A stretch of 34,168 nt of DNA. Origin: Streptomyces sp. SM11 (lineage in GTDB: Bacteria > Actinomycetota > Actinomycetes > Streptomycetales > Streptomycetaceae). This document shows, piece by piece, positions 1 through 6,768 of this stretch. The notes beneath the pieces are model-generated. The model was not told the origin of the DNA and made no database searches. It saw only the letters and a program-made list of their open reading frames with translations. The translations under genes and the position numbers were made by a program. How positions within the stretch are numbered: the first letter of the stretch is position 1; every line of letters begins with the position of its first letter. Location: positions 14,872-49,039 of the forward strand of contig NZ_NEUE01000132.1 of the NCBI RefSeq assembly GCF_002910905.1, in the 5' to 3' direction.

Positions 1-1
1 C

Positions 2-70
2 ACCCCCACCCCCACCCCGTCGGCGACCACCACGGCGAGCGCCGGCACCACCACCGCAGGAGGGAACTGA
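2..70 (+). CDS. C-terminal end of upstream gene (probable cslA glucan synthase), partial
   Basis: An open frame enters from the left edge and stops at TGA 68-70, giving a short Thr/Pro/Ala-rich tail that begins TPTPTPSATTTASAG. It ends three bases before the glxA start and carries the glxA ribosome binding site in its last codons, as in a translationally coupled operon. In Streptomyces the gene directly upstream of glxA is cslA, a membrane family-2 glycosyltransferase that makes a beta-glucan at hyphal tips. The assignment rests on position only, because nothing of the catalytic domain is in the window. Confidence 0.45.
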   Translation, partial: TPTPTPSATTTASAGTTTAGGN

Positions 71-73
71 ACC

Positions 74-2029
74 ATGGCCTACCGGCCCTCGAAGAAGATG
101 AGGAAGACGCTCCTGGGAGGTGGCGCGGTGGTGCTGCTCGCCGGGCTGAACGCTCCCGCGGCCCTGTCCTTCGCCGAGGACAGGTACCACGCGTACAAGA
201 TCGACCAACCGGAGTACAAGGCGGAGTACGGCTCCTGGGAGCAGGTGGACATCCCGAAGGAGTACCGCACCAACGCCATCCACGCGGCGCTCCTGCACAC
301 CGGGAAGGTGCTGATCGTCGCGGGCTCCGGCAACGACGAGGCGCACTTCGACGCGGGCACCTTCGACACGGTGCTGTGGGATCCGGCCGAGAACACCTTC
401 CAGAAGATCCCCACCCCCGAGGACTTCTTCTGCGGCGGCCACGCCCAGCTCCCCGACGGCCGCCTGCTGATCGCGGGCGGCACCGCCCGCTACGAGGTGC
501 TCGACGACAAGGTGAAGCGGGCCGGCGGCGGTATGCGGGTCAAGAACGAGAACCCGGACAAGCCGCTGAAGCTCAAGAAGGGCACGGTCTTCCGCTCGCC
601 CTCCGGCGTCGAGTACGTGGCCAAGTTCGACGTCACGGTCCCCAAGGCCAAGCGCGAGTTCGAGGTCGACTACTTCGAGAGCGGCCAGATGAAGCCGTGG
701 AAGACCAAGGTGACCGCCGCCGAGCAGCGGGTCTTCGTCGAGGCGGTGGACGAAGGCCCCGAGGCGGTGACGACGGAGGCCGCCCAGTACGAGATCGTCG
801 GGCTGAAGGGCAAGGCCGCCGACAACTCCTACGGCCTCGCCGAGAAGATCACCATGGACAAGCAGGACTTCCAGGGCATCCGCGCCGCCTACGAGTTCGA
901 CCCGACGGCGGAGAAGTACATCAAGGTCGACCCCATGAAGGAGGCCCGCTGGTATCCGACGCTCGTCGGCCTGGAGGACGGCAAGGTGCTCGCCGTCTCC
1001 GGCCTCGACGACGTCGGCGCGATCCTCCCCGGCGACAACGAGATCTACGACCCCAAGACCAAGAAGTGGTCCGAGGGCCCCTTCCAGTACTTCCCGACCT
1101 ACCCGGCGCTCTTCCTCACCAAGGGCGGCAAGCTCTTCTACCCGGGCGCGAACGCCGGCTACGGCCCGGCGGACAAGGGGCGCGAGCCCGGGATCTGGGA
1201 CATCGAGAAGAAGACCTTCACCAAGGTGCCCGGGCTGACCGACACCGACGAACTGGAGACGGCGGCCTCGCTGCTGCTGCCGCCCGTGCAGGACCAGAAG
1301 GTGATGGTCCTCGGCGGCGGCGGGGTCGGCGAGTCCAGGAAGTCCACGGCCCGCACGGCGGTCATCGACCTCAAGAAGGACAGCCCGGCCTTCGAGCCGG
1401 GCCCCGACCTGCCGCAGGGCACGCGCTACCTGAACAGCGTGATCATGCCCGACGACACCGTCTTCACCAGCGGTGGATCGGTGGACTACCGGGGCCGCGG
1501 GAACAGCAACATCATGAAGGCGCAGACCTACCACCCGAAGACCAACACCTTCAAGGAGGCGGCCGACCCGACGGTGGGGCGCAACTACCACTCCGAGGCG
1601 CTGCTGCTGCCCGACGGGCGGGTGGCGACCTTCGGCTCCGACCCGCTCTACGGCGACAAGGACAACACCAAGCTGGGCAAGTTCGAACAGCGCATGGAGG
1701 TCTACACCCCGCCCGCCCTGCACCGCGGCAAGGGCAAGCGCCCGGTGATCGGGAACGGCCCCGAGGCCACGGAACGCGGCGCGACGGTGACGTACGAGAG
1801 CGCCGACGCGGACCGGATCGCCACCGCCCGGCTGATGCGGCCGAGCGCCGTCACCCACACCACGGATGTGGAGCAGCGCTCCATCGAGCTGGGTCTGAAG
1901 AAGGGCGACGGCAAGGTGAGCGTGACCGTGCCGGACGCCCCCACGCTGGTGCCGCCCGGCTGGTACATGCTCTTCGTCACGGACGCCGACGGCGTCCCCT
2001 CCGAGGCGAAGTGGGTCAAGGTCGCCTGA
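74..2029 (+). CDS. glxA: GlxA, galactose-oxidase-like radical copper oxidase
   Basis: 651 aa. It is a mononuclear copper oxidase with a Tyr-Cys radical cofactor that oxidises an alcohol group, presumably on the CslA glucan, and produces H2O2. Residues 10-33 are hydrophobic and resemble a signal anchor or Sec signal. The kelch-type beta-propeller follows, and a C-terminal Ig-like (DUF1929-type) domain covers about 550-651. Cofactor residues are visible by comparison with galactose oxidase: Cys120 in FFCGGH (cross-link cysteine), Trp293-Tyr294 in ARWYPTL (cross-link tyrosine with a neighbouring Trp), axial Tyr505 and ligand His506 in RNYHSEALLLPDGR, and ligand His595 in THTTDVEQR. AGGAGG at 58-63 fits the ATG at 74. 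Known Streptomyces homologues are needed for tip-localised glycan deposition and for aerial development. The gene converges on the GH6 gene with an 18-bp gap. Confidence 0.95.
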   Translation: MAYRPSKKMRKTLLGGGAVVLLAGLNAPAALSFAEDRYHAYKIDQPEYKAEYGSWEQVDIPKEYRTNAIHAALLHTGKVLIVAGSGNDEAHFDAGTFDTVLWDPAENTFQKIPTPEDFFCGGHAQLPDGRLLIAGGTARYEVLDDKVKRAGGGMRVKNENPDKPLKLKKGTVFRSPSGVEYVAKFDVTVPKAKREFEVDYFESGQMKPWKTKVTAAEQRVFVEAVDEGPEAVTTEAAQYEIVGLKGKAADNSYGLAEKITMDKQDFQGIRAAYEFDPTAEKYIKVDPMKEARWYPTLVGLEDGKVLAVSGLDDVGAILPGDNEIYDPKTKKWSEGPFQYFPTYPALFLTKGGKLFYPGANAGYGPADKGREPGIWDIEKKTFTKVPGLTDTDELETAASLLLPPVQDQKVMVLGGGGVGESRKSTARTAVIDLKKDSPAFEPGPDLPQGTRYLNSVIMPDDTVFTSGGSVDYRGRGNSNIMKAQTYHPKTNTFKEAADPTVGRNYHSEALLLPDGRVATFGSDPLYGDKDNTKLGKFEQRMEVYTPPALHRGKGKRPVIGNGPEATERGATVTYESADADRIATARLMRPSAVTHTTDVEQRSIELGLKKGDGKVSVTVPDAPTLVPPGWYMLFVTDADGVPSEAKWVKVA

Positions 2030-2052
2030 GGGCCGGGGCGCGCGGCCTCAGG
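2025..2052. terminator. Hairpin spanning both convergent stop codons
   Basis: CCTGAGGGCC (2025-2034) pairs with GGCCTCAGG (2044-2052) with one bulged G. The glxA stop (2027-2029) and the GH6 stop (2048-2050) lie in opposite arms, so the stem can form in transcripts from either side. There is no clear U tract. It is probably a bidirectional terminator or 3'-end stabiliser. Confidence 0.5.
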
Positions 2053-3109
2053 ACGCCGCGCGCCTGGCCAGGCCGAGCGCGTACTCCGGCCACCAGTCGC
2101 CGGCCGGCGGGCCGCCCCGGCAGGTGCCGTCGGACTCGCCCGGCCGCTTGATCCACAGATAGGCGTCGAGCCGGTCGTCGCCGGTGTCGGTGGTCGGCGG
2201 CGTGCCGAGTCCCCGGCCCGGCGGATTGCACCAGGCCTCCTCACGGCCCCCGGACAGGGGGCCGTTGCCGTTGCGGCTGGTGTCGATCACGAAGTGCGAG
2301 CCGCCCACCGCGTCGGAGAGCCGGTCGGCGTACGTCTTCACGCTGTCGTTCGACTGGAAGTTGGAGACGTTCAGCGAGAAGCCGTCGGCGCGGTCGACGC
2401 CGGCCTGCCGCAGCGGCTGCGCCATCTTGGACGGCTCGTCGATCCACTCCGGGTTGCCCGCGTCCAGGTAGACCCTCGTGTGCGGCAGGGCCTTGAGCGT
2501 GTCCACCGCCTCGGAGAGGAGCTGGTAGCGCTCGGCGTGGTGTTCGGGCGGGGTGCAGCCGTCCGTGATGTGGGGGAGGGCATCGGGCTCCAGGATCACG
2601 GTCGCGCGCGCGTCCCCGATGGCGTCGGCGAACTCCCCGATCCAGGACCGGTAGGAGTCCGCGTCCTTCGCGCCGCCCGCGGAGTAGAGCCCGCAGTCGC
2701 GGTGCGGGATGTTGTACGCCACCAGCAGGATGGTCTTCTTCGTGCGGGCGGCGGACCTCGCGGCGGCCCGGATCTCCGGGGCCGGGTCGTCCCACGCGGG
2801 CCAGTCGGCCACCGGCCGGCCGGAGATCCGCCGCAGGATCTTCGCTTCCGTCTCGCGCCCCTGCTTCTCCCAGGTGCGCACCTGGCGGGCCGCGTCGCTG
2901 TTCGGGTCGACCCAGTACGGGGAGGCCGCGCTCGGGGCGGGTTCTCCCCGGACGAGCTCGGCGCCCTCCTCGCCGCCCCGTGCGCCGTCCGGCGAGGAGC
3001 AGCCCGCCGCGAGGGCGGCCGCCAGGAGGGCTGCGGTCAGGGCGGGAAAGGCGCGGGGAAAAGCGCGGGGGAGAGCGAAGGCGCGGGGGACGATTCTGCG
3101 GCCGGACAT
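2048..3109 (-). CDS. cslZ: GH6 family endoglucanase/cellobiohydrolase, lipoprotein (CslZ-like)
   Basis: 353 aa. It is an inverting beta-1,4-glucan hydrolase of glycoside hydrolase family 6. Residues 1-37 form an Arg-rich n-region, a hydrophobic core and the lipobox LAAGC with Cys37, so it should be a membrane-attached lipoprotein. GH6 hallmarks are RDCGLYSAGG (Asp138), ILEPDALPHI with the general acid Asp176, the YLDAGNPEW block (Asp216), DTSRNGNGP (Asp276) and the C-terminal WCNPPGRGLG...KRPGESDG (Asp327). The 38-residue spacing between the RDC and EPD aspartates equals that in Thermobifida Cel6A. No cellulose-binding module is present. A GAGGGG sequence precedes the ATG. The position beside glxA matches the gene called cslZ in S. 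coelicolor, where it is proposed to process the CslA polymer. Confidence 0.92.
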   Translation of the reverse strand: MSGRRIVPRAFALPRAFPRAFPALTAALLAAALAAGCSSPDGARGGEEGAELVRGEPAPSAASPYWVDPNSDAARQVRTWEKQGRETEAKILRRISGRPVADWPAWDDPAPEIRAAARSAARTKKTILLVAYNIPHRDCGLYSAGGAKDADSYRSWIGEFADAIGDARATVILEPDALPHITDGCTPPEHHAERYQLLSEAVDTLKALPHTRVYLDAGNPEWIDEPSKMAQPLRQAGVDRADGFSLNVSNFQSNDSVKTYADRLSDAVGGSHFVIDTSRNGNGPLSGGREEAWCNPPGRGLGTPPTTDTGDDRLDAYLWIKRPGESDGTCRGGPPAGDWWPEYALGLARRAAS

Positions 3110-3232
3110 CCAGACCCCTCGGACGGCGGTGGCTCACGGACACGGGAAACGTGAGTAATCGTGACATGACGGTTACGCGGAGTGGTGGCGCGACACTGTC
3201 CGTAACCCGTACGCCCCGGTGTCCCGGTGTCC

Positions 3233-4249
3233 CTATGCCTCGCAGTCCCGGTGTTCCGATGCGCCTCGGTCCGAGGCGGCCAGCGCGATCCCCAGCGGCG
3301 TGCGCTCGTACAGCACCTGGTGCCCGTAGCGCCGCGAGGTCAGCAGGCCCGCCCCGCGCAGCACGGACAGATGGGCCGACACGGACGAGGGGGCGAGGCC
3401 CAGCCGGTGCGCCAGGGTGCTCGTCCCGGCCGGTTCGTCCAGCGCGCACAGCACGTCGGCCCGGACCCGGCCCAGCAGTCGGGCAAGCGTTTCCGGCGTC
3501 CGCTCCCCGGCCTCGGTCCACAGCCCGCCGATCCCGCGCGCCGGGTAGATCAGCCCGGGCTGCCACGGCTCCAGGTGGCCGCCCACCACCTCGGGCCAGA
3601 CGAAGACGCTCGGCATCAGCACCAGCCCCTGGCCGCCCAGCGCCTGCTCGTGGTCGCCCCGCGTCCCCTTCACGGTGAGCGTCGAACCGTTCCAGCTCAG
3701 CTGCGTGCTCACCTCGCCCAGCAGCCCTTCCAGACCGCTGTCCGCCAGTCGGCGGGAGTGGTAGGCGATGTCCGCCTCCAGCAGGGCCCGCAGCCGGGGC
3801 CAGTACGGCTCGATCAGCGCCTGCCAGGCCTGCTCCAGCAGATCGGCGAGCTCGTGCACGGCCCGTTCCGGATCGGCCAGGAGGCGCCGGCCCGTCGCGG
3901 AATCGCGGGCGCCCGGCCGCTCCGCCAGCGCCAGTGCCATGTCCGCCCGCGCCACCTCCGGATCGACCGCCCGGACGCCCGCGATCTCCTCCTCGAACGT
4001 GGCGACCGGGCCGATCGGTGGCGGGCAGATGAAGTCCGGGTTGTGGCCGTCGTCCGGCATCAGCAGCCACAGCGGCTCCAGGTCCAGCGCCCCGGACGCC
4101 TCCCGGATCCGGCGGAGCCACGGCAGGTGGTAGCCGTGGCGGTCGGTGCGGTGCAGGGTGCGCACCGCCTCCTGGGTCTCGAACAGCGGAGACAGTGCGA
4201 ACCGGCAGCGCAGCAGATCGCTCTCGCCGAAGTGCAGCTGGAACGGCAT
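3233..4249 (-). CDS. ArsR-type winged-helix regulator with DUF5937-like N-terminus
   Basis: 338 aa. The last ~90 residues form an ArsR/HTH_20-type winged helix: LLGRVRADVLCALDEP, then LAHRLGLAPSSVSAHLSVL as the recognition helix, then a wing ending VLYERTPLG. The long N-terminal part (about 1-240) lacks metal-binding cysteine clusters. It resembles the DUF5937 region found in many actinobacterial one-component regulators, so the ligand is probably organic. It is divergent from the MFS exporter with an 83-bp gap, the usual layout for a repressor controlling its own efflux pump. The ATG at 4249 has GGGAGAGG just upstream. The effector cannot be read from the sequence. Confidence 0.82.
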   Translation of the reverse strand: MPFQLHFGESDLLRCRFALSPLFETQEAVRTLHRTDRHGYHLPWLRRIREASGALDLEPLWLLMPDDGHNPDFICPPPIGPVATFEEEIAGVRAVDPEVARADMALALAERPGARDSATGRRLLADPERAVHELADLLEQAWQALIEPYWPRLRALLEADIAYHSRRLADSGLEGLLGEVSTQLSWNGSTLTVKGTRGDHEQALGGQGLVLMPSVFVWPEVVGGHLEPWQPGLIYPARGIGGLWTEAGERTPETLARLLGRVRADVLCALDEPAGTSTLAHRLGLAPSSVSAHLSVLRGAGLLTSRRYGHQVLYERTPLGIALAASDRGASEHRDCEA

Positions 4250-4274
4250 GCCTCTCCCTCACCTCGCGGCCTGA

Positions 4275-4299
4275 ACATTCGCCTCCAGCCGAAAGTCTA
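4275..4299 (-). promoter_or_regulatory. Promoter -10 with overlapping inverted repeat, regulator/MFS gap
   Basis: On the minus strand TAGACT (4299-4294) is the classic actinobacterial -10 hexamer, about 45 bp upstream of the regulator ATG. An inverted repeat ACATTCG-N8-CGAAAGT (4275-4281 and 4290-4296; 6 of 7 bases match) overlaps this -10. It sits between the two divergent genes and is a good candidate operator for the ArsR-type regulator. No convincing -35 is visible. Confidence 0.45.
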
Positions 4300-4332
4300 G
4301 GACCGGCCGCGCCCCGGCCACAGGCTCGTCCC

Positions 4333-5745
4333 ATGCCGACCGACAGCCCCGCCCCGGCGGACACACCCCGTACTCCGCCCGCCCCGGCGGCGCAGGTCCC
4401 GGCTCCGCCCCCGGAGCGTGCTGCCCACCTCGACCCGGGCCCCGGGCCCACGCTCCGGGAGCGCACCGACCCCGAGGCCCCCGCCGACGCCCCGCGCGGC
4501 TACCGGGCCGTCTTCGCCGTACCCGAGTTCCGGGCCGTCTTCGCCGCGCACCTCCTCTCGCTGCTCGGCGTCGTGGTCAGCGAACTGGCGCTCACCGTGC
4601 TCGTCTACGACCTCACCGGCTCCCCGCTGCTCAGCGCGCTGACGTTCGCGCTGGGGCTGCTCCCGTACATGATCGGCGGGACCCTGTTCGCCGGGGTCGC
4701 CGACCGCTATCCGGCCCGCCGCGTCCTGGTCGTCTGCGACCTGCTCTGCGCGGCCTGCGTCGCCGTGATGCTGGTGCCCGCCACCCCGGTCGCCGGACTC
4801 CTCGCCCTGCGCTGTCTGGTCGCCGCGATCGCGCCCGTCTTCACCGGGACCCGGATGGCGGCGCTCACCGACATCCTCGGCGAGGGCGACCTCTACGTCC
4901 TGGGCCGTTCGCTGCTGCGGATCGTCTCGCAGAGCGCGATGCTCATCGGGTTCGGCGCCGGAGGGGTGCTGCTCACCGTGCTGTCGCCGCGCGGCGCGAT
5001 CACCGTCACCGTGGTGACCTTCCTGTGCTCGGCCGCTCTCCTCCGCTTCGGCACCCGTACCCGCCCCGCCCGCACCGCCACCGGTGACGGCGGGGGGACG
5101 CTGCTGAAGGAGTCGCTGTCCGGGGCCCGCCTGGTGCTGGGCGACCGCCGCATCCGGGCGCTGATGCTGCTGTTCTGGCTGCCCCCGATGTTCGTGGTGG
5201 CCCCGGAGGCGCTCGCCGCCCCGTACGCCGACGCGATCGGGGCCTCGCCCGCCGCGCTCGGGCTGCTGCTCTGCGCGATGGCCGTCGGGCACATCGGGGC
5301 CGAGCTGTTCGTGGGGTCCGCGCTCAGCCCCCGTAACCGCTCCCGGATCGTCCTGCCGGTCGCCGCCCTCGGCCTGCTCCCGCTCCTCGTGTACGTGGTC
5401 CGCCCCGGGCTGCCGCTCGCCCTGGCGGCCCTCGCGCTGGCCGGCGCGGGCGCCGCGTACGTGGTCGGGCTCGACCAGTGGTTCGTCGACGCCGTGCCCC
5501 AGGGGCTGCGCGGCCGGGCCATGACGCTGCTCACCGCCGGGCTGATGACCGTCCAGGGACTCGGGATGGCGCTGGCCGGGCTCGCGGCCGAGTTCTTCCC
5601 GGTCCATCAGGTGGTCGCCGGATCCGGAATCACCGGTACCGTCTGCACGCTCCTGCTCGTGGCCGAGGTCCGCAGGACAGCCCCCGGACGGATGTCCGAT
5701 ACCGAAGGACGAGACGGGGCTGACCGGCATATGACCAGTCGGTAA
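4333..5745 (+). CDS. Major facilitator superfamily transporter
   Basis: About 470 aa from the ATG at 4333. An in-frame ATG at 4195 would run back into the divergent regulator gene and is rejected. A Pro/Ala-rich cytoplasmic N-terminus of about 55 residues precedes about 12 hydrophobic helices. A loop of the form DRYPARRVLVVCD after the second or third helix is typical of MFS, and a basic linker (RTRPART) lies mid-protein. The overall type is MFS_3 / enterobactin-exporter-like, so drug or metabolite export is likely and the substrate is unknown. It is divergent from the ArsR-type regulator and ends 10 bases before the MarR gene, so it may be under dual control. Confidence 0.88.
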   Translation: MPTDSPAPADTPRTPPAPAAQVPAPPPERAAHLDPGPGPTLRERTDPEAPADAPRGYRAVFAVPEFRAVFAAHLLSLLGVVVSELALTVLVYDLTGSPLLSALTFALGLLPYMIGGTLFAGVADRYPARRVLVVCDLLCAACVAVMLVPATPVAGLLALRCLVAAIAPVFTGTRMAALTDILGEGDLYVLGRSLLRIVSQSAMLIGFGAGGVLLTVLSPRGAITVTVVTFLCSAALLRFGTRTRPARTATGDGGGTLLKESLSGARLVLGDRRIRALMLLFWLPPMFVVAPEALAAPYADAIGASPAALGLLLCAMAVGHIGAELFVGSALSPRNRSRIVLPVAALGLLPLLVYVVRPGLPLALAALALAGAGAAYVVGLDQWFVDAVPQGLRGRAMTLLTAGLMTVQGLGMALAGLAAEFFPVHQVVAGSGITGTVCTLLLVAEVRRTAPGRMSDTEGRDGADRHMTSR

Positions 5746-5748
5746 GGT
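5720..5748 (+). promoter_or_regulatory. Putative leaderless promoter of the MarR gene
   Basis: CTGACC (5720-5725), a 17-bp spacer and TAAGGT (5743-5748) form a plausible sigma-HrdB promoter whose +1 would fall on the GTG at 5756. There is no Shine-Dalgarno sequence before that GTG. The element overlaps the 3' end of the MFS gene. GACC repeats at an 11-bp interval (5722 and 5733) lie in the spacer. Confidence 0.45.
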
Positions 5749-5755
5749 CGATGCC

Positions 5756-6265
5756 GTGCCGAAGCCGCTCAGCCTTCCCTTCGATCCCATCGCCCGCGCC
5801 GACGAGCTCTGGCAGCAGCGCTGGGGACCCGTGCCCTCGATGGGGGCGATCACCTCGATCATGCGGGCCCAGCAGATCCTGCTCGCCGAGGTCGACGCCG
5901 TCGTCAAGCCGTACGGGCTGACCTTCGCCCGGTACGAGGCGCTGGTGCTGCTCACCTTCTCCCAGGCCGGTGAGCTGCCGATGTCCAAGATCGGGGAGCG
6001 GCTGATGGTGCATCCGACCTCGGTCACCAACACCGTGGACCGGCTGGTCAGGTCCGGTCTGGTCGGCAAGCGGCCCAATCCGAACGACGGCCGCGGCACG
6101 CTGGCCGCCATCACCGACAAGGGCCGCGACGTCGTCGAGGCGGCCACCCGGGACCTGGTCGCGGTCGACTTCGGGCTCGGGGTGTACGACTCCGAGGAGT
6201 GCGCCGAGATCTTCGCCATGCTGCGGCCGCTGCGGGTGGCGGCCCAGGACTTCGACGAGGGGTGA
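5756..6265 (+). CDS. MarR family transcriptional regulator
   Basis: 169 aa. MarR-type winged-helix dimer: N-terminal helices, FARYEALVLLTFSQAGELPMSKIGERLMVHPTS as the HTH region (split here: FARYEALVLL, then MSKIGERLMVHPTSVTN), and the wing KRPNPNDGRGTLAAITDKG with the conserved Asp-Gly-Arg of MarR wings. It starts at GTG 5756, ten bases past the MFS stop, apparently without a ribosome binding site. It may control itself, the MFS gene or the downstream DUF3817 gene. The ligand is unknown. Confidence 0.9.
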   Translation: MPKPLSLPFDPIARADELWQQRWGPVPSMGAITSIMRAQQILLAEVDAVVKPYGLTFARYEALVLLTFSQAGELPMSKIGERLMVHPTSVTNTVDRLVRSGLVGKRPNPNDGRGTLAAITDKGRDVVEAATRDLVAVDFGLGVYDSEECAEIFAMLRPLRVAAQDFDEG

Positions 6266-6268
6266 GCG

Positions 6269-6304
6269 GGGCCCCGGCCGGCGGCCTCCGCCGGGGCCGG
6301 GGCC
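6269..6304 (+). terminator. GC-rich hairpin after the MarR gene
   Basis: GGCCCCGGCCGGCGG pairs with CCGCCGGGGCCGGGGCC around a CCT loop, with a two-base bulge. No U run follows. It is probably a factor-assisted terminator between the MarR and DUF3817 genes. Confidence 0.5.
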
Positions 6305-6344
6305 GCGCGAAGATCGCCCCGGTCGTCCCGTTACGCTCGTAGCC

Positions 6345-6671
6345 ATGAAACAGAACGTGCTCACCCGCTACCGGGTGATGGCCTACGTCACCGCGGTCTG
6401 GCTGCTCGTCTTCACCGCGGCGATCATAGCGAAGTACGGCTTCGAGACCGGCGACACCATGCTGATCTCCCAGATCCACGGCGTGCTGTTCATCGTCTAC
6501 GTCGTCTTCGCCTTCGATCTCGGCTCCAAGGCGAAGTGGCCCTTCGGCAAGCTCCTGTGGGTGCTGGCCGCGGGCTGCATCCCCTTCGCCTCGTTCTTCG
6601 TCGAGCCGAAGGTCAGCCGGGAGGCCCGCGCCATGGTCACCGACGCCGCACCGGCCCCGGCGAAGGCCTGA
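6345..6671 (+). CDS. DUF3817 domain small membrane protein
   Basis: 108 aa with three hydrophobic segments (about 9-30, 38-60, 68-87) and a charged cytoplasmic tail ending APAPAKA. Length and the opening LTRYRVMAYVTAVWLL fit the DUF3817 family, which has no assigned function and is widespread in actinobacteria. TACGCT (6332-6337) lies 7 bases before the ATG with no Shine-Dalgarno sequence, so the transcript may be leaderless. Hairpins on both sides suggest a monocistronic unit. Confidence 0.88.
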   Translation: MKQNVLTRYRVMAYVTAVWLLVFTAAIIAKYGFETGDTMLISQIHGVLFIVYVVFAFDLGSKAKWPFGKLLWVLAAGCIPFASFFVEPKVSREARAMVTDAAPAPAKA

Positions 6672-6696
6672 ACCCCAGGGCCTCCGGATCACCCCG

Positions 6697-6728
6697 AACC
6701 GCCCCGCGCGAAAAGCGCCGGGCGGTTT
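6697..6728 (+). terminator. Rho-independent terminator after the DUF3817 gene
   Basis: AACCGCCC (6697-6704) pairs with GGGCGGTT (6720-6727), with an inner GCGC/GCGC stem around GAAAA and a short T run. It separates the DUF3817 gene from the icmA promoter. Confidence 0.65.
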
Positions 6729-6732
6729 CCCA

Positions 6733-6762
6733 TCGACATTTACTAGGACGTCCTAGTAAATT
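6733..6762 (+). promoter_or_regulatory. icmA leaderless promoter with perfect 24-bp operator palindrome
   Basis: TCGACA (6733-6738, 5/6 to TTGACA), an 18-bp spacer and TAAATT (6757-6762) place +1 on the A of the icmA ATG (6769). A perfect palindrome occupies 6738-6761, with core TTACTAGGACGTCCTAGTAA, filling the spacer and touching both hexamers. That is the arrangement expected for a repressor operator, probably of a dimeric TetR- or MarR-type protein. The GAGG at 6764-6767 is only one base from the ATG, too close to act as a ribosome binding site. Confidence 0.7.
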
Positions 6763-6768
6763 CGAGGT

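Noticed and set aside
2241..4466. Long open frame of 741 codons on the minus strand
   Set aside because: Gly/Arg/Pro-rich out-of-frame reading across the GH6 and ArsR genes, with no domain. High GC content keeps alternative frames open.
4297..6219. 640-codon minus-strand frame
   Set aside because: Antisense to the MFS and MarR genes, with low-complexity composition and no recognisable motif.
6763..6768. GAGG as ribosome binding site of icmA
   Set aside because: Only one base separates it from the ATG. Leaderless initiation fits the promoter spacing better.
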